A stretch of DNA of 64,000 nt from Pseudobutyrivibrio xylanivorans. GTDB lineage: Bacteria; Bacillota; Clostridia; Lachnospirales; Lachnospiraceae. The notes beneath the pieces are model-generated. The model saw nothing but the letters and a program-made list of their open reading frames with translations. It searched no databases and was not told the DNA's origin. A program made the translations under genes and the position numbers. Shown piece by piece: positions 8,538-17,295 of the stretch; position 1 is the first letter of the stretch, and each line of letters opens with the position of its first letter. Where the stretch lies: NCBI RefSeq assembly GCF_010906925.1, contig NZ_VTVE01000001.1, positions 1 to 64,000 of the forward strand, given 5' to 3'.

Positions 8538-8708
8538 ATCATCATAAATCATACCCTATAGAATAAGCCTGTTCTAAGGGATATTACACATATGAGTATT
8601 ATTGTGATATTATCTTCACAGCTAAAATGAGTTGTGCTATGATAACAGCCGTGTTAACTGATCAGAACACAAATTAACTAGACTATTGAGACAGAAAGGA
8701 TAGTGTTG

Positions 8709-10076
8709 ATGATTAATAGTAAGAAGATTATTGCCTTAGGTATGGTGGCATTAGCTTTGGTGTTAGGCTTTGAAACAAATGTTACTAAGGTAAAGGCGGC
8801 TGAAGTAATTGCTGAAGATGTAGAGGAAGAGAGCATCGAAGAAGAGACAGAAGAAGATGTAGAAGAAGTTTCAGACGAAGACTCAGATGATGAGGTTGAG
8901 GTGGAAGCTGAGGAAGATGATACTACAGTAGATTTAGATGATGAGACTGAGGAGTCAAATACTATAGAGGGACCTATTGTTGTGGGTAGTGACGCTGATA
9001 GTATTAATGATGCTATAGATATGGCTTCAGAAGCAGGTGGTGGAACAATTATTGTTCCTGCTGGACATTATAGTGAGCAATTATTTATTGAAACAGATGG
9101 CATAAAAATAGAAGCAGAAGTAGGAGCCATTCTTGATGGCGAAGATCTAACACCTACTGATGATGCAAATGCTATGATATATATTCAGGCATCAGATGTG
9201 TCTGTTAGCAATTTGGAAATTGAAAATTTCAAGTATACAGGACCATCAGAGGACATTACAACTACAGGTATTGAAGTGGCAGATGGTTCCTCAAATGTTA
9301 CTATAAAGGATTGCATAATTCATGATATCGGATGTATTTACACAACTGTGTCTGAGGAGTACAACGGACATGGAATCTACGTTTCAGGTGGTGTGAAAGA
9401 ACCAACAACTGATATTAATATAAGTGGATGCGAGCTTTATGATTTGCATCTTGGACAGAGTGAATCCCTCGCATTAAATGGTAATGTTTCCAATTTCACT
9501 GTTAATAACAATTACATTCATAATTGTGACAATATCGGTATAGATGCTATAGGCTATGAGCAAACAAAAGAAGGTAGTAAAGATCGAGAATTAGATAGAG
9601 CTAGAGATGGTGTCATTTCCAATAATACAGTGGAGTATATTTCTTGCGACCCAAGCATCAATATTACATACGAGAGTAAGTGCGCTGCAGGTATTTATGT
9701 TGATGGAGGAGACCATGTAATTGTTTTTGGAAATACAGTATCCTATTGTGATATTGGTATAGAAGTTGCTACAGAGCATCCAGGTGTGGCAGTTACAGCA
9801 ATCTATGTACATGACAATATTTTAAGAGAAAACAATGCATTTGCTGGAATAGCATTTGGCGGATATGATCCAAAAATAACTGGCTGGGCAACAGGCTGTG
9901 CCTTTGAAAATAACTATATTTATAATACTTCAGGAACATGTTTCATGGTTCAGTTCGCATGCTCAGGTACAAATGTTATTTATCAAAACACATTTGATGC
10001 ACAGGGCTCTGCGGTGAAATACCAAGAAGTTTTTGGAAAATTGAGCTCTGGAAATGTGGTTGTAAGAAATAATTAA
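8709..10076 (+). CDS. Secreted right-handed parallel beta-helix protein
   Basis: 455 aa. A signal peptide (MINSKKIIALGMVALALVLG, then a KVKAAE cleavage region) is followed by about 50 very acidic residues (Glu/Asp-rich, about 35-85) and then repeated short beta strands with SxVTIKD, GIYVDGG and NNYI patterns typical of parallel beta-helix (PbH1) repeats. Such folds occur in polysaccharide lyases and in surface proteins, but no catalytic signature is recognised. Start set at ATG 8709, 8 nt after AAAGGA; GTG at 8703 and TTG at 8706 are too close to it. Not in an obvious operon. Confidence 0.75.
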   Translation: MINSKKIIALGMVALALVLGFETNVTKVKAAEVIAEDVEEESIEEETEEDVEEVSDEDSDDEVEVEAEEDDTTVDLDDETEESNTIEGPIVVGSDADSINDAIDMASEAGGGTIIVPAGHYSEQLFIETDGIKIEAEVGAILDGEDLTPTDDANAMIYIQASDVSVSNLEIENFKYTGPSEDITTTGIEVADGSSNVTIKDCIIHDIGCIYTTVSEEYNGHGIYVSGGVKEPTTDINISGCELYDLHLGQSESLALNGNVSNFTVNNNYIHNCDNIGIDAIGYEQTKEGSKDRELDRARDGVISNNTVEYISCDPSINITYESKCAAGIYVDGGDHVIVFGNTVSYCDIGIEVATEHPGVAVTAIYVHDNILRENNAFAGIAFGGYDPKITGWATGCAFENNYIYNTSGTCFMVQFACSGTNVIYQNTFDAQGSAVKYQEVFGKLSSGNVVVRNN

Positions 10077-10118
10077 TAATAACAATTACAGCTTAAAATG
10101 CATTTGTCATATACTGAA

Positions 10119-10135
10119 TATTCCAAAGTGGAATA
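10119..10135. promoter_or_regulatory. Palindromic operator candidate upstream of the importer operon
   Basis: Perfect palindrome TATTCCAAAGTGGAATA (7-bp arms, 3-nt centre). It overlaps a possible -35 (TTCCAA) placed 16 nt before TAATAA (10143-10148). The regulator is unknown; metal control would fit the transporter but is inference. Confidence 0.4.
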
Positions 10136-10160
10136 ACAAATTTAATAATTATGAATAACT

Positions 10161-10235
10161 AATACCCCTTAAACATTTGATACACTACTGGTTTAATAGT
10201 AAACTAGACTAGTTAAAGAATGTTTAAGGGGTATT
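10161..10235 (+). promoter_or_regulatory. Leader hairpin covering the ribosome-binding site of the importer operon
   Basis: AATACCCCTTAAACATT (10161-10177) and AATGTTTAAGGGGTATT (10219-10235) form a perfect 17-bp inverted repeat around a 41-nt loop. The 3' arm contains AAGGGG, the ribosome-binding site of the first importer gene (TTG start 10241). When folded, the stem would hide that site. Confidence 0.65.
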
Positions 10236-10240
10236 CTCTT

Positions 10241-11185
10241 TTGAAATATACAATCAAACGAATTCTACAATTAATCCCAATATTGTTTGCAATTACCTTC
10301 TTGTCATTTGCTATGATGCGACTGGCTGGCTCAGATGTTGTTGAGCAAAAGATGCTGAACACCGGTCAGGTGGTCACTGATGCCCAGCTTGAGGCAGCAA
10401 AGGCCCAGCTAGGTTTAGATAAGCCTTTTTTAGTTCAATACATAACATGGCTTAATGACTTACTCCACGGTGATATGGGGGTTAGCTTTGTTTCTGGCAT
10501 GGATGTGTTTGATACATTCATTTCAAAGCTGCCAGCTACATTGTTCCTTACTGTAACATCCATAGTACTTACAGTAATTATTTCTATCCCTCTAGGGATT
10601 ATTTCAGCAGTATATAAAAATAAATTCTGGGATTATTTCATCAGGTTTTTCAGCTTTATTGGAAATAGTATGCCAAACTTTTTTGTTTCCCTTGTACTTA
10701 TGTATATCCTAGGAATCAAGCTTAGATTTTTCCCTATTATATCAAGAGAGATGAGCTTTGAAAGTGTGGCTATGCCTACTATCACTCTAGCTATTGCAAT
10801 GAGTGCTAAATACCTGCGTCAGGTTAGGACTACAGTCTTAGATGAGCTTGGCAAGGATTATATTATGGGCGCTAAGGCTAGAGGTGTTAAGTTTTCTACC
10901 ACCCTATGGAAGAGCGTAATGAGAGAATCCCTTGTCACAATTATTACTCTACTTGCACTTTCCATCGGAAGCCTTTTGGGTGGTACAGCCATAGTTGAGT
11001 CCATATTTATGTGGGACGGCGTAGGAAAGATGGCAGTGGATGCTATCAACATGCGAGACTATCCTATTATCCAAGCCTATGTTATGTGGATGGCCATTAT
11101 TTATGTGACAGTTAATCTGATTACAGATTTATCGTACAGATTATTAGATCCAAGAATTAGATTGGAGGGCACTGACAATGAGTAG
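10241..11185 (+). CDS. ABC transporter permease, NikB/DppB family
   Basis: 314 aa when started at TTG 10241, about 10 nt after AAGGGG; the in-frame ATG at 10220 has no good binding site and lies inside the leader hairpin. About six membrane helices, with the family EAA-type cytoplasmic loop at GAKARGVKFSTTLWKSVM. The N-terminus MKYTIKRILQLIPILF is typical of DppB/NikB. Its length equals that of classical NikB. First gene of a permease-permease-binding protein-ATPase-ATPase operon; overlaps the next gene by 8 bp. Confidence 0.88.
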   Translation: MKYTIKRILQLIPILFAITFLSFAMMRLAGSDVVEQKMLNTGQVVTDAQLEAAKAQLGLDKPFLVQYITWLNDLLHGDMGVSFVSGMDVFDTFISKLPATLFLTVTSIVLTVIISIPLGIISAVYKNKFWDYFIRFFSFIGNSMPNFFVSLVLMYILGIKLRFFPIISREMSFESVAMPTITLAIAMSAKYLRQVRTTVLDELGKDYIMGAKARGVKFSTTLWKSVMRESLVTIITLLALSIGSLLGGTAIVESIFMWDGVGKMAVDAINMRDYPIIQAYVMWMAIIYVTVNLITDLSYRLLDPRIRLEGTDNE

Positions 11186-12029
11186 TGTGAATAGACAGGT
11201 GTCCGTCCGACAGCTAAAAGTAAAAAAATGTAATACTAAGTGTCGACTTATTGTATTTGCTACGCTAGCAATTTGTTTGGTTGCAGTGGCAGTTTTTGCA
11301 GATAGATTATGTCCATATGACCCTTATGCCCAGGACTTATCTTTAAGTTATCAGGCGCCATCAGCTGCCCATATTATGGGAACTGATGCCTATGGCAGAG
11401 ATATGTTTTCTAGAGTTATTGTTGGTGCCAGAGCAAGTATCCTTTCTACACTTGCCCTTGTGTGTATTATTACTCTTGTAGGGACAGCAGTCGGAACAAT
11501 TTCAGGATTTATTGGTGGGAAAGTTGATGCTATCGTAATGCGAGTATCAGACTTTTTCCTTGCTTTCCCAGGGCTTGTATTTGCCCTTGCAGTTGCAGCT
11601 CTTTTAGGCGGTGGTGTTTTAAATGCTATTATTGCCCTTGCGGTAATAAGCTGGCCTAAATATGCCAGAGTTGCCAGAAGTCAGACGTTATCAGTGAAGG
11701 TTTCCTCCTTCGTTCAGGCGGCAGTCTTGGCGGGAGACAATCCCCCTCAGATTATCTTTCGCCATATTTTGCCTAATATATTCGGTCCTATACTTGTGAC
11801 AGCTATGCTTGATATTGGCACTATGACAATGGAGCTGGCAGGACTTTCATTTTTAGGACTGGGTGCGCAGCCTCCGATTGCAGAATGGGGCAGTATGATG
11901 TCAAGTGGCAGAAGTATGTTACAGACATATCCGTGGGTAGTACTATCCCCAGGAATTGCCATATTTATTTCTGTAGTTATTTTTAATTTACTTGGTGACA
12001 CAGTGCGGGATTATCTTGATCCTAAATAG
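11178..12029 (+). CDS. ABC transporter permease, NikC/DppC family
   Basis: 283 aa with an N-terminal helix, the HIMGTDAYGRD motif usual for DppC/NikC proteins, and an EAA loop at AAVLAGDNPPQIIFRHILPN. Forms the translocation pore with the upstream permease. Starts within the end of that gene, suggesting translational coupling. The substrate class (nickel chelate or short peptide) is discussed under the binding protein. Confidence 0.88.
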   Translation: MSSVNRQVSVRQLKVKKCNTKCRLIVFATLAICLVAVAVFADRLCPYDPYAQDLSLSYQAPSAAHIMGTDAYGRDMFSRVIVGARASILSTLALVCIITLVGTAVGTISGFIGGKVDAIVMRVSDFFLAFPGLVFALAVAALLGGGVLNAIIALAVISWPKYARVARSQTLSVKVSSFVQAAVLAGDNPPQIIFRHILPNIFGPILVTAMLDIGTMTMELAGLSFLGLGAQPPIAEWGSMMSSGRSMLQTYPWVVLSPGIAIFISVVIFNLLGDTVRDYLDPK

Positions 12030-12058
12030 CACTTTACCATAAATAGAAAGGAGCATAT

Positions 12059-13624
12059 ATGAAGGGAATAAAGAAAGCCGTTGCCTTTGCTATGGCTATG
12101 GCGCTTACATTAGGAGCATTTACAGGTTGTAGTGGTTCAAAAAAAGAGCCTACAAATGCAAGTGACGACGGAAAGAAGACATTTACTTTTGGAGACACAA
12201 CATTTAACGCAGAAAATGAAGAGGCAACTATTGATCCACACGAAGCATATTGTGGATGGGCCTGCATTCGTTATGGTGTTGGTGAGACATTATTTAAATT
12301 CAATGACAATATGGAGCTTGAGCCATGGGTGGCAGAAAGCTATGAGAATATAGACGACCTTACATGGAAGGTTGTAATCAAGGATGGAGTTACATTCTCA
12401 AATGGTAAGGCTTGCGATGCAGCAGCAGTAAAGGCTTGTATCGAGGATTTGGTGGCAGTTCATGAAAGAGCTGCAGCTGACCTTGCAATTGATTCTATTG
12501 AGGCAGATGGACTGACTCTTACTATCAAAACACAGGAACCAAAGCCTACACTTATGAATTATCTTTGCGATCCTTATGGATGCATCATTGATGTGGAATC
12601 TGGAAATGCAGATGGTATCGTAGTAGGAACAGGTCCTTATGTGGCAACAGAGCTTGTTACATCAGACCATCTAAAGCTGGTTAAGAATGACAATTACTGG
12701 AATGGGCAGCCAAAGATTGATGAGATTACAGTGCTTACAATCACAGATGGAGATACACTTGCACTTGCTCTTCAAAATGGTGATATAGATGCAGCTTATG
12801 GTATGGCCTATGCCAACTATCCAATTTTTGAAAATGATGACTATGTATTTACTGGCACACCAACAAGCCGTGCTTTCTATTGCCAGATGAATTACAACTC
12901 TAAAATCATCCAGGATGATGCTGTCAGAAAAGCGCTTGCAATGGGCATCGACAAGGAAGGTTTTGTAAATACATTACTAAAGGGATACGGCGCAGTAGGT
13001 GTTGGTGCCTTCCCTGACAATTTCTCATTCGGCGGTGATGCAGTATCTACTGTTGGATATGACCCAGAAGCAGCTAAGACTGTACTTGAGGAAGCTGGCT
13101 GGAAGGATACTGATGGAGACGGAATTAGAGAAAAGGGTGGAAAGACTCTTACACTTAAATGGGTTAGTTACCCAAGTAGACAGGAGCTTCCACTTCTCTG
13201 TGAATCAGCACAGGCAACACTTAAGGATATAGGATTTGATATTCAGCTCAACATTACAGCTGACCATGGTACAATCGTATCTGAGAAGGATGGCTGGGAT
13301 GTATATGCAGCAGCATTTGTTACAGCTAGCATTGGAGACCCAATGTATTTCTTTACAACAAACTGCTTAGATGATTCACCTAAGAATCGTGGTGGATATC
13401 ACAGTGATGAGCTTCAGAAACTTGCAGAGGAAATGAATGTCACATTTGATCCAGAAAAGAGGGGCGAGCTTGCTATTCAGATGCAGCAGCAGCTTCTTGA
13501 TGACAACTCATTTATTTTCTGTTCATTCCTTCGTATGAGTATGATTACAAAGGCTAATGTAACAGGACTTAAGGCACACCCAAGTGATTACTATGAATTT
13601 ACAGCAGACTTGGATATTCAGTAG
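12059..13624 (+). CDS. Substrate-binding lipoprotein, SBP_bac_5 (nickel/peptide) family
   Basis: 521 aa. Lipoprotein signal peptide ending in the lipobox TGCS. Family hallmarks: ESYENIDDLTWKVVIKDGVTFSNG and VGTGPYV, and the closing region LLDDNSFIFCS. Its length, together with the short ATPases (261 and 252 aa) and the 314-aa permease, fits NikABCDE better than Opp/Dpp, whose ATPases are about 330 aa. Nickel or a nickel chelate is therefore favoured, supported by hypB 4 kb downstream, but ligand residues were not identified. Unusually, the binding-protein gene is third in the operon. Good ribosome-binding site AAAGGAG. Confidence 0.82.
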   Translation: MKGIKKAVAFAMAMALTLGAFTGCSGSKKEPTNASDDGKKTFTFGDTTFNAENEEATIDPHEAYCGWACIRYGVGETLFKFNDNMELEPWVAESYENIDDLTWKVVIKDGVTFSNGKACDAAAVKACIEDLVAVHERAAADLAIDSIEADGLTLTIKTQEPKPTLMNYLCDPYGCIIDVESGNADGIVVGTGPYVATELVTSDHLKLVKNDNYWNGQPKIDEITVLTITDGDTLALALQNGDIDAAYGMAYANYPIFENDDYVFTGTPTSRAFYCQMNYNSKIIQDDAVRKALAMGIDKEGFVNTLLKGYGAVGVGAFPDNFSFGGDAVSTVGYDPEAAKTVLEEAGWKDTDGDGIREKGGKTLTLKWVSYPSRQELPLLCESAQATLKDIGFDIQLNITADHGTIVSEKDGWDVYAAAFVTASIGDPMYFFTTNCLDDSPKNRGGYHSDELQKLAEEMNVTFDPEKRGELAIQMQQQLLDDNSFIFCSFLRMSMITKANVTGLKAHPSDYYEFTADLDIQ

Positions 13625-13647
13625 ATAGTTTTAGAGAGGCTTAGGTT

Positions 13648-14433
13648 ATGAGGGAGGAAATCTTAAAATTTGATTCAGTAGAAATTTCATTTGAAGAAGG
13701 CCCCGTTGTTCATGACGTAAGCTTCTCTTTGCATTCGGGGGAAATCCTTGCTTTGGTTGGAGAGTCGGGCAGCGGGAAAAGTACGCTTATAAAATCTGCA
13801 ATGGGTCTTTTAAATGACAATGGTCTGGTGACTAAGGGAGATATTTATTACAAAGGCACCAATCTACTACAGCTATCTGAAAAGGAAATGAGAAAGATTC
13901 GTGGTGCTGAAATTGGCATGATTTTTCAGGATGCCAAAAGCTCACTTTGCCCTATTAGAACAATCGGCAGTCAGATTATAGAGAGCATGAATTCTCACAA
14001 GAAAATTCCAAAGGCTATTGCAAAGGAAAAGGCGCTAGATTTATTTGAAAAAATAGGATTTAGAGAGGCCGAAAAGCTTTGGAAGAGTTATCCATTTGAA
14101 TTGTCAGGTGGCATGAATCAAAGAGTTGGTATTGCTATTTCAATGCTTATGAATCCATCTATATTGCTGGCGGATGAACCTACAAGTGCGCTGGATGTAG
14201 CTGTGCAGAAGCAAGTTGTAGATGAGATGCTCAATCTCAGAGAATTATTTGGAACGGCTATTATTATTGTTACCCATGACATCAGCGTTGCAGCAGCTAT
14301 GGCAGATACGGTTCTTGTATTAAAGGATGGCAATATGATGGAATACGGTGAGGCTAAGAAAGTTATTGATAGTCCGGAGAATGATTATACCAAGCATTTG
14401 ATGGAGGCAGTTCCACGACTTAAGAGGGCTTAG
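13648..14433 (+). CDS. ABC transporter ATP-binding protein, NikD/DppD family
   Basis: 261 aa. Walker A GESGSGKST at residues 38-46, Q-loop in MIFQDAKSS, signature LSGGMNQR, Walker B ILLADEP followed by TSALD, and the switch His in VTHD. It powers uptake together with the next ATPase. Shorter than OppD and lacking its C-terminal extension, as in NikD. Tight operon spacing on both sides. Confidence 0.88.
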   Translation: MREEILKFDSVEISFEEGPVVHDVSFSLHSGEILALVGESGSGKSTLIKSAMGLLNDNGLVTKGDIYYKGTNLLQLSEKEMRKIRGAEIGMIFQDAKSSLCPIRTIGSQIIESMNSHKKIPKAIAKEKALDLFEKIGFREAEKLWKSYPFELSGGMNQRVGIAISMLMNPSILLADEPTSALDVAVQKQVVDEMLNLRELFGTAIIIVTHDISVAAAMADTVLVLKDGNMMEYGEAKKVIDSPENDYTKHLMEAVPRLKRA

Positions 14434-14438
14434 TTTAG

Positions 14439-15197
14439 GTGAAAGAAATAATAACAGTAAATAATCTAACTAAATATTTCAAAGCACATGGTAAGGCTGA
14501 CACAGCAGCAGTTGACAATGTTTCATTTTCCCTGCATGATGGAGAAACACTTGCCCTGGTTGGCGAGTCGGGAAGTGGAAAGAGTACAATCGCCCGCCTT
14601 CTTACTGGGCTCATAAAGGCTACAGATGGAAACATTCGCATATACGATAAGGATATATGCAAAATGAAAAAGAACAAAGCCATAGAGCTTTACAGTCAGA
14701 TTCAGATGGTCTTTCAGAATCCTGCAGAGTCATTTAATCCAAGAAAGACTTTGGGTTATGGAATTGGTGAGTCCCTTAAAAATAGAGGATATAATAGTGG
14801 AGCCACAGCCAATAAAGTGGCAGAGCTTCTTGAAATGTGTGGTCTACCAGCGGAGATAGCATTGAAATATCCTCACCAGGTCAGTGGTGGTCAATGTCAG
14901 AGAGCGGCTATCGCAAGAGCTCTTGCAGTGGAACCAAGGATACTTATTTGTGATGAGGCTACAAGCTCTCTTGATGTAACTGTTCAAAAGCAGATAATTG
15001 AGCTGCTGGATAAATTGAGAAAATCAAAGATTTTATCAATTATTTTTATCTGTCACAACTTAGCTTTGGTGCAGCAGTTTTGTGACAGAGTAATAGTGCT
15101 CTATGACGGTAAAATCGTAGATCAGGGCACACCTGATGAGATAATAAACAACCCACAAGCAGACTATACAAAGTTGCTTGTGGATTCAATATTGTAG
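14439..15197 (+). CDS. ABC transporter ATP-binding protein, NikE/DppF family
   Basis: 252 aa starting with GTG, 5 bp after the preceding stop. Walker A GESGSGKST at residues 42-50, Q-loop MVFQNPAES, signature VSGGQCQR, Walker B ILICDEA followed by TSSLD. Partner of the upstream ATPase. Last transporter gene; the methyltransferase genes follow after about 80 bp. Confidence 0.88.
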   Translation: MKEIITVNNLTKYFKAHGKADTAAVDNVSFSLHDGETLALVGESGSGKSTIARLLTGLIKATDGNIRIYDKDICKMKKNKAIELYSQIQMVFQNPAESFNPRKTLGYGIGESLKNRGYNSGATANKVAELLEMCGLPAEIALKYPHQVSGGQCQRAAIARALAVEPRILICDEATSSLDVTVQKQIIELLDKLRKSKILSIIFICHNLALVQQFCDRVIVLYDGKIVDQGTPDEIINNPQADYTKLLVDSIL

Positions 15198-15277
15198 GCT
15201 ACTCGCATTGAATGTTTTTTTCTAAATCATGAGCTTGAAGCTTATATTTATATTTTTGTGATATACTTTGTTAAGTT

Positions 15278-16054
15278 ATGAATAAAGAATTAATTAAGCA
15301 AAATCATGTCTATTGGCAAAATAGAGCCTTAGGATATTCTGAGGTGAATAAAGAAGAATTGGCAGGCGTCCAAAGAAAAAATTGGACGTCTTTTTTGACT
15401 TCTGAAATTACACTTCAGTTTCCAGGTAGGAAAAGAAGCGATATAAAGATTCTTGATGTGGGAGCAGGACCTGGATTTATATCTATCATTTTGGCTGAGG
15501 CTGGATTTAATGTGACAGCATTTGATTTTTCAGAATCTATGTTGAAGGAGGCCAGGGCCAACGCAGGGAACATGACAGAGAGTATTACCTTTATCCAGGG
15601 AAACGCTATGGAATTGCCATTTGAGGACGCGACATTTGATGTGGTATTTTCCAGAAATCTCACATGGAATTTGCCTGAGCCCAAGACCGCTTATAATCAG
15701 TGGGTTAGAGTATTGAAGAAAAATGGCCTTATGCTTGTATTTGACGCCAATTGGTATACATATTTAGTGGATGATAAAAAGAGGGGCGAGTACAATCAGG
15801 ACAGAATGAATGTTGCTGAGCAGGGGCTAGGCGATTACAATATAGGAGCTAATTTTGATCAGATGGAGGCAATTGCTATACAGATGCCTCTTACCGACAG
15901 GATTAGGCCAGCTTGGGATGAAGAATACCTGCAGTCTATGGCTGCTGGACAGGTGAGTATAAAAGAAGATATAGGCCAGGTTCTATATTCAACAAAGGAA
16001 AAGATAAATTATAAGTCAACACCACTATTTATGGTGAAGCTGATAAAGGATTAA
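15278..16054 (+). CDS. Class I SAM-dependent methyltransferase (copy 1)
   Basis: 258 aa. SAM-binding motif I DVGAGPG at about 60-66, then the acidic residue in TAFDFSESML, and FEDATFDVVFSRNLTW as motifs II-III. The block SRNLTWxLPxPxxAYxQWxRVLKK is shared with the next gene, so the two are paralogues. Substrate unknown. The position behind the nickel/peptide importer suggests they modify or make the imported ligand, but that is inference. Start ATG 15278 follows an AT-rich promoter-like region. Confidence 0.8.
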   Translation: MNKELIKQNHVYWQNRALGYSEVNKEELAGVQRKNWTSFLTSEITLQFPGRKRSDIKILDVGAGPGFISIILAEAGFNVTAFDFSESMLKEARANAGNMTESITFIQGNAMELPFEDATFDVVFSRNLTWNLPEPKTAYNQWVRVLKKNGLMLVFDANWYTYLVDDKKRGEYNQDRMNVAEQGLGDYNIGANFDQMEAIAIQMPLTDRIRPAWDEEYLQSMAAGQVSIKEDIGQVLYSTKEKINYKSTPLFMVKLIKD

Positions 16055-16086
16055 TTGGGCCACAGGTAGAATAGGAATAATTAATA

Positions 16087-16848
16087 ATGGGAAAATTACA
16101 CTATATAGCCTTTGAAGATGAGGCTGACAATATAAAAGAAAAAGTAGAGAGCTACTGGACAAAAAGGGCAGAGAGCTTTTTTGAACTTAGGCATGATGAA
16201 ATAGAAAGCCCTAAGGCTGCTAGATGGCTAGGAGAGATAGAAAAGCTACTTCCCAAAAAAGAAAACCTTAATATCCTTGATGTGGGATGTGGAACAGGGT
16301 ATTTTGAAGTCATTTTAGGTAGATGCGGTCATAAGGTTACTGGCATAGATTTGACTCAAGAGATGATAGATAGGGCCAATGAGATGATTGGACTATATGG
16401 TTTGGACAAAAGTGCAGTTAAGGCAATTACAGGTGATGCTGAAAACCTTAGTTTTGAAGATGAGACTTTCGATGTGGTAATTAGCCGAAATCTTACCTGG
16501 ACACTGCCACATCCTATTGATGCATACAGTCAGTGGATGCGTGTGCTTAAAAAAGGTGGCGTTCTTATTAATTTTGACGCAGAGTACGCCAAGGGAGCAC
16601 ATAATTTAAAGAGCCCAGAAAACATTGCCCACAGCAATATAGACGATGCTTTAAAGGATGAGTGTCACCATATTTATCATATGCTTACCATCAGTATGCT
16701 AGATAGACCTCAGTGGGATCAGGAGGTTCTTTCACATTTAGGCTTTAATGAGATAGATATTGATAGAGAGTTTGGAGATAGGATTTTTATTGAGCATGAT
16801 GAATTCTATATCCCGGATAAAATGTTTTGCATAAAAGCTATTAAATAA
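16087..16848 (+). CDS. Class I SAM-dependent methyltransferase (copy 2)
   Basis: 253 aa. Motif I DVGCGTG at about 65-71, acidic loop TGIDLTQEM, and the same SRNLTWTLPHP...QWMRVLKK block as its neighbour 32 bp upstream. It has an N-terminal extension of about 20 residues and a histidine-rich patch (ECHHIYHM). Probably cotranscribed with copy 1. Small-molecule rather than nucleic-acid substrate is likely from the UbiE-like layout. Confidence 0.8.
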   Translation: MGKLHYIAFEDEADNIKEKVESYWTKRAESFFELRHDEIESPKAARWLGEIEKLLPKKENLNILDVGCGTGYFEVILGRCGHKVTGIDLTQEMIDRANEMIGLYGLDKSAVKAITGDAENLSFEDETFDVVISRNLTWTLPHPIDAYSQWMRVLKKGGVLINFDAEYAKGAHNLKSPENIAHSNIDDALKDECHHIYHMLTISMLDRPQWDQEVLSHLGFNEIDIDREFGDRIFIEHDEFYIPDKMFCIKAIK

Positions 16849-16997
16849 TCATGAATACTGATTATTTATGATAACTATTGATTAAAAGTGATTGGATCAC
16901 CACAAGTGAGTAAAAAAGTGGTGGAAAGCCCTAAATAATCAACAAAAAATCCCATCAGACGAATACAAAAAAATACAATTTTTTTTGTAATTTTTTC

Positions 16998-17026
16998 TTG
17001 CGAAAACGTTTAGGTCGTGGTATATT
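16998..17026 (+). promoter_or_regulatory. Sigma-A promoter of a candidate small RNA
   Basis: TTGCGA, 17-nt spacer, TATATT. The spacer contains AAAACGTTTA, resembling a LacI/CcpA-type operator half. Predicted start near 17033. Confidence 0.6.
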
Positions 17027-17032
17027 ATACAT

Positions 17033-17137
17033 CGTACTAGCGAAAAGCTAATACCAAATTTTTCATAACTCAGCGACCAGGGGCAACTTTGGTCGCACTC
17101 CCCGAATATTATGCCGACACATTGGTGTCGGCTTTTT
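17033..17137 (+). ncRNA. Candidate small RNA between the methyltransferase and HATPase genes
   Basis: About 105 nt bounded by a good promoter and an intrinsic terminator. It contains a small TAGC/GCTA hairpin, a 7-bp hairpin GCGACCA/TGGTCGC (17073-17096), a GGGG that could pair with the CCCC downstream, and the terminator stem GCCGACAC/GTGTCGGC (17113-17132) followed by T5. No open frame. Not recognised as a known riboswitch or RNA. Confidence 0.5.
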
Positions 17138-17198
17138 ATATTTTTGTAATTTTTTCTTAAGGGTATTTCTCCCAGTTTTTCAGCGTTTAGACTTATAT

Positions 17199-17227
17199 TT
17201 GCCAGAATAGTTCATCTGTGTTATAAT
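17199..17227 (+). promoter_or_regulatory. Sigma-A promoter of the HATPase gene
   Basis: TTGCCA, 17-nt spacer, TATAAT. Transcription would begin near 17234, which rules out a coding start at 17233. Confidence 0.75.
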
Positions 17228-17232
17228 CCTAA

Positions 17233-17261
17233 ATGTTACGAAAATGTTACTACAATGTTAC
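17233..17261 (+). repeat. Three ATGTTAC direct repeats at 11-bp spacing
   Basis: ATGTTAC at 17233, 17244 and 17255, exactly 11 bp apart, starting at the predicted transcription start. The one-turn spacing suggests an operator for a protein binding on one DNA face. Confidence 0.55.
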
Positions 17262-17295
17262 ACAATATAACTTTTTGGACACGGAGAACTATGTT

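Noticed and set aside
17233-17295. Upstream start of the HATPase gene at 17233
   Set aside because: It coincides with the predicted transcription start and the operator repeats and has no ribosome-binding site; ATG 17296 does.
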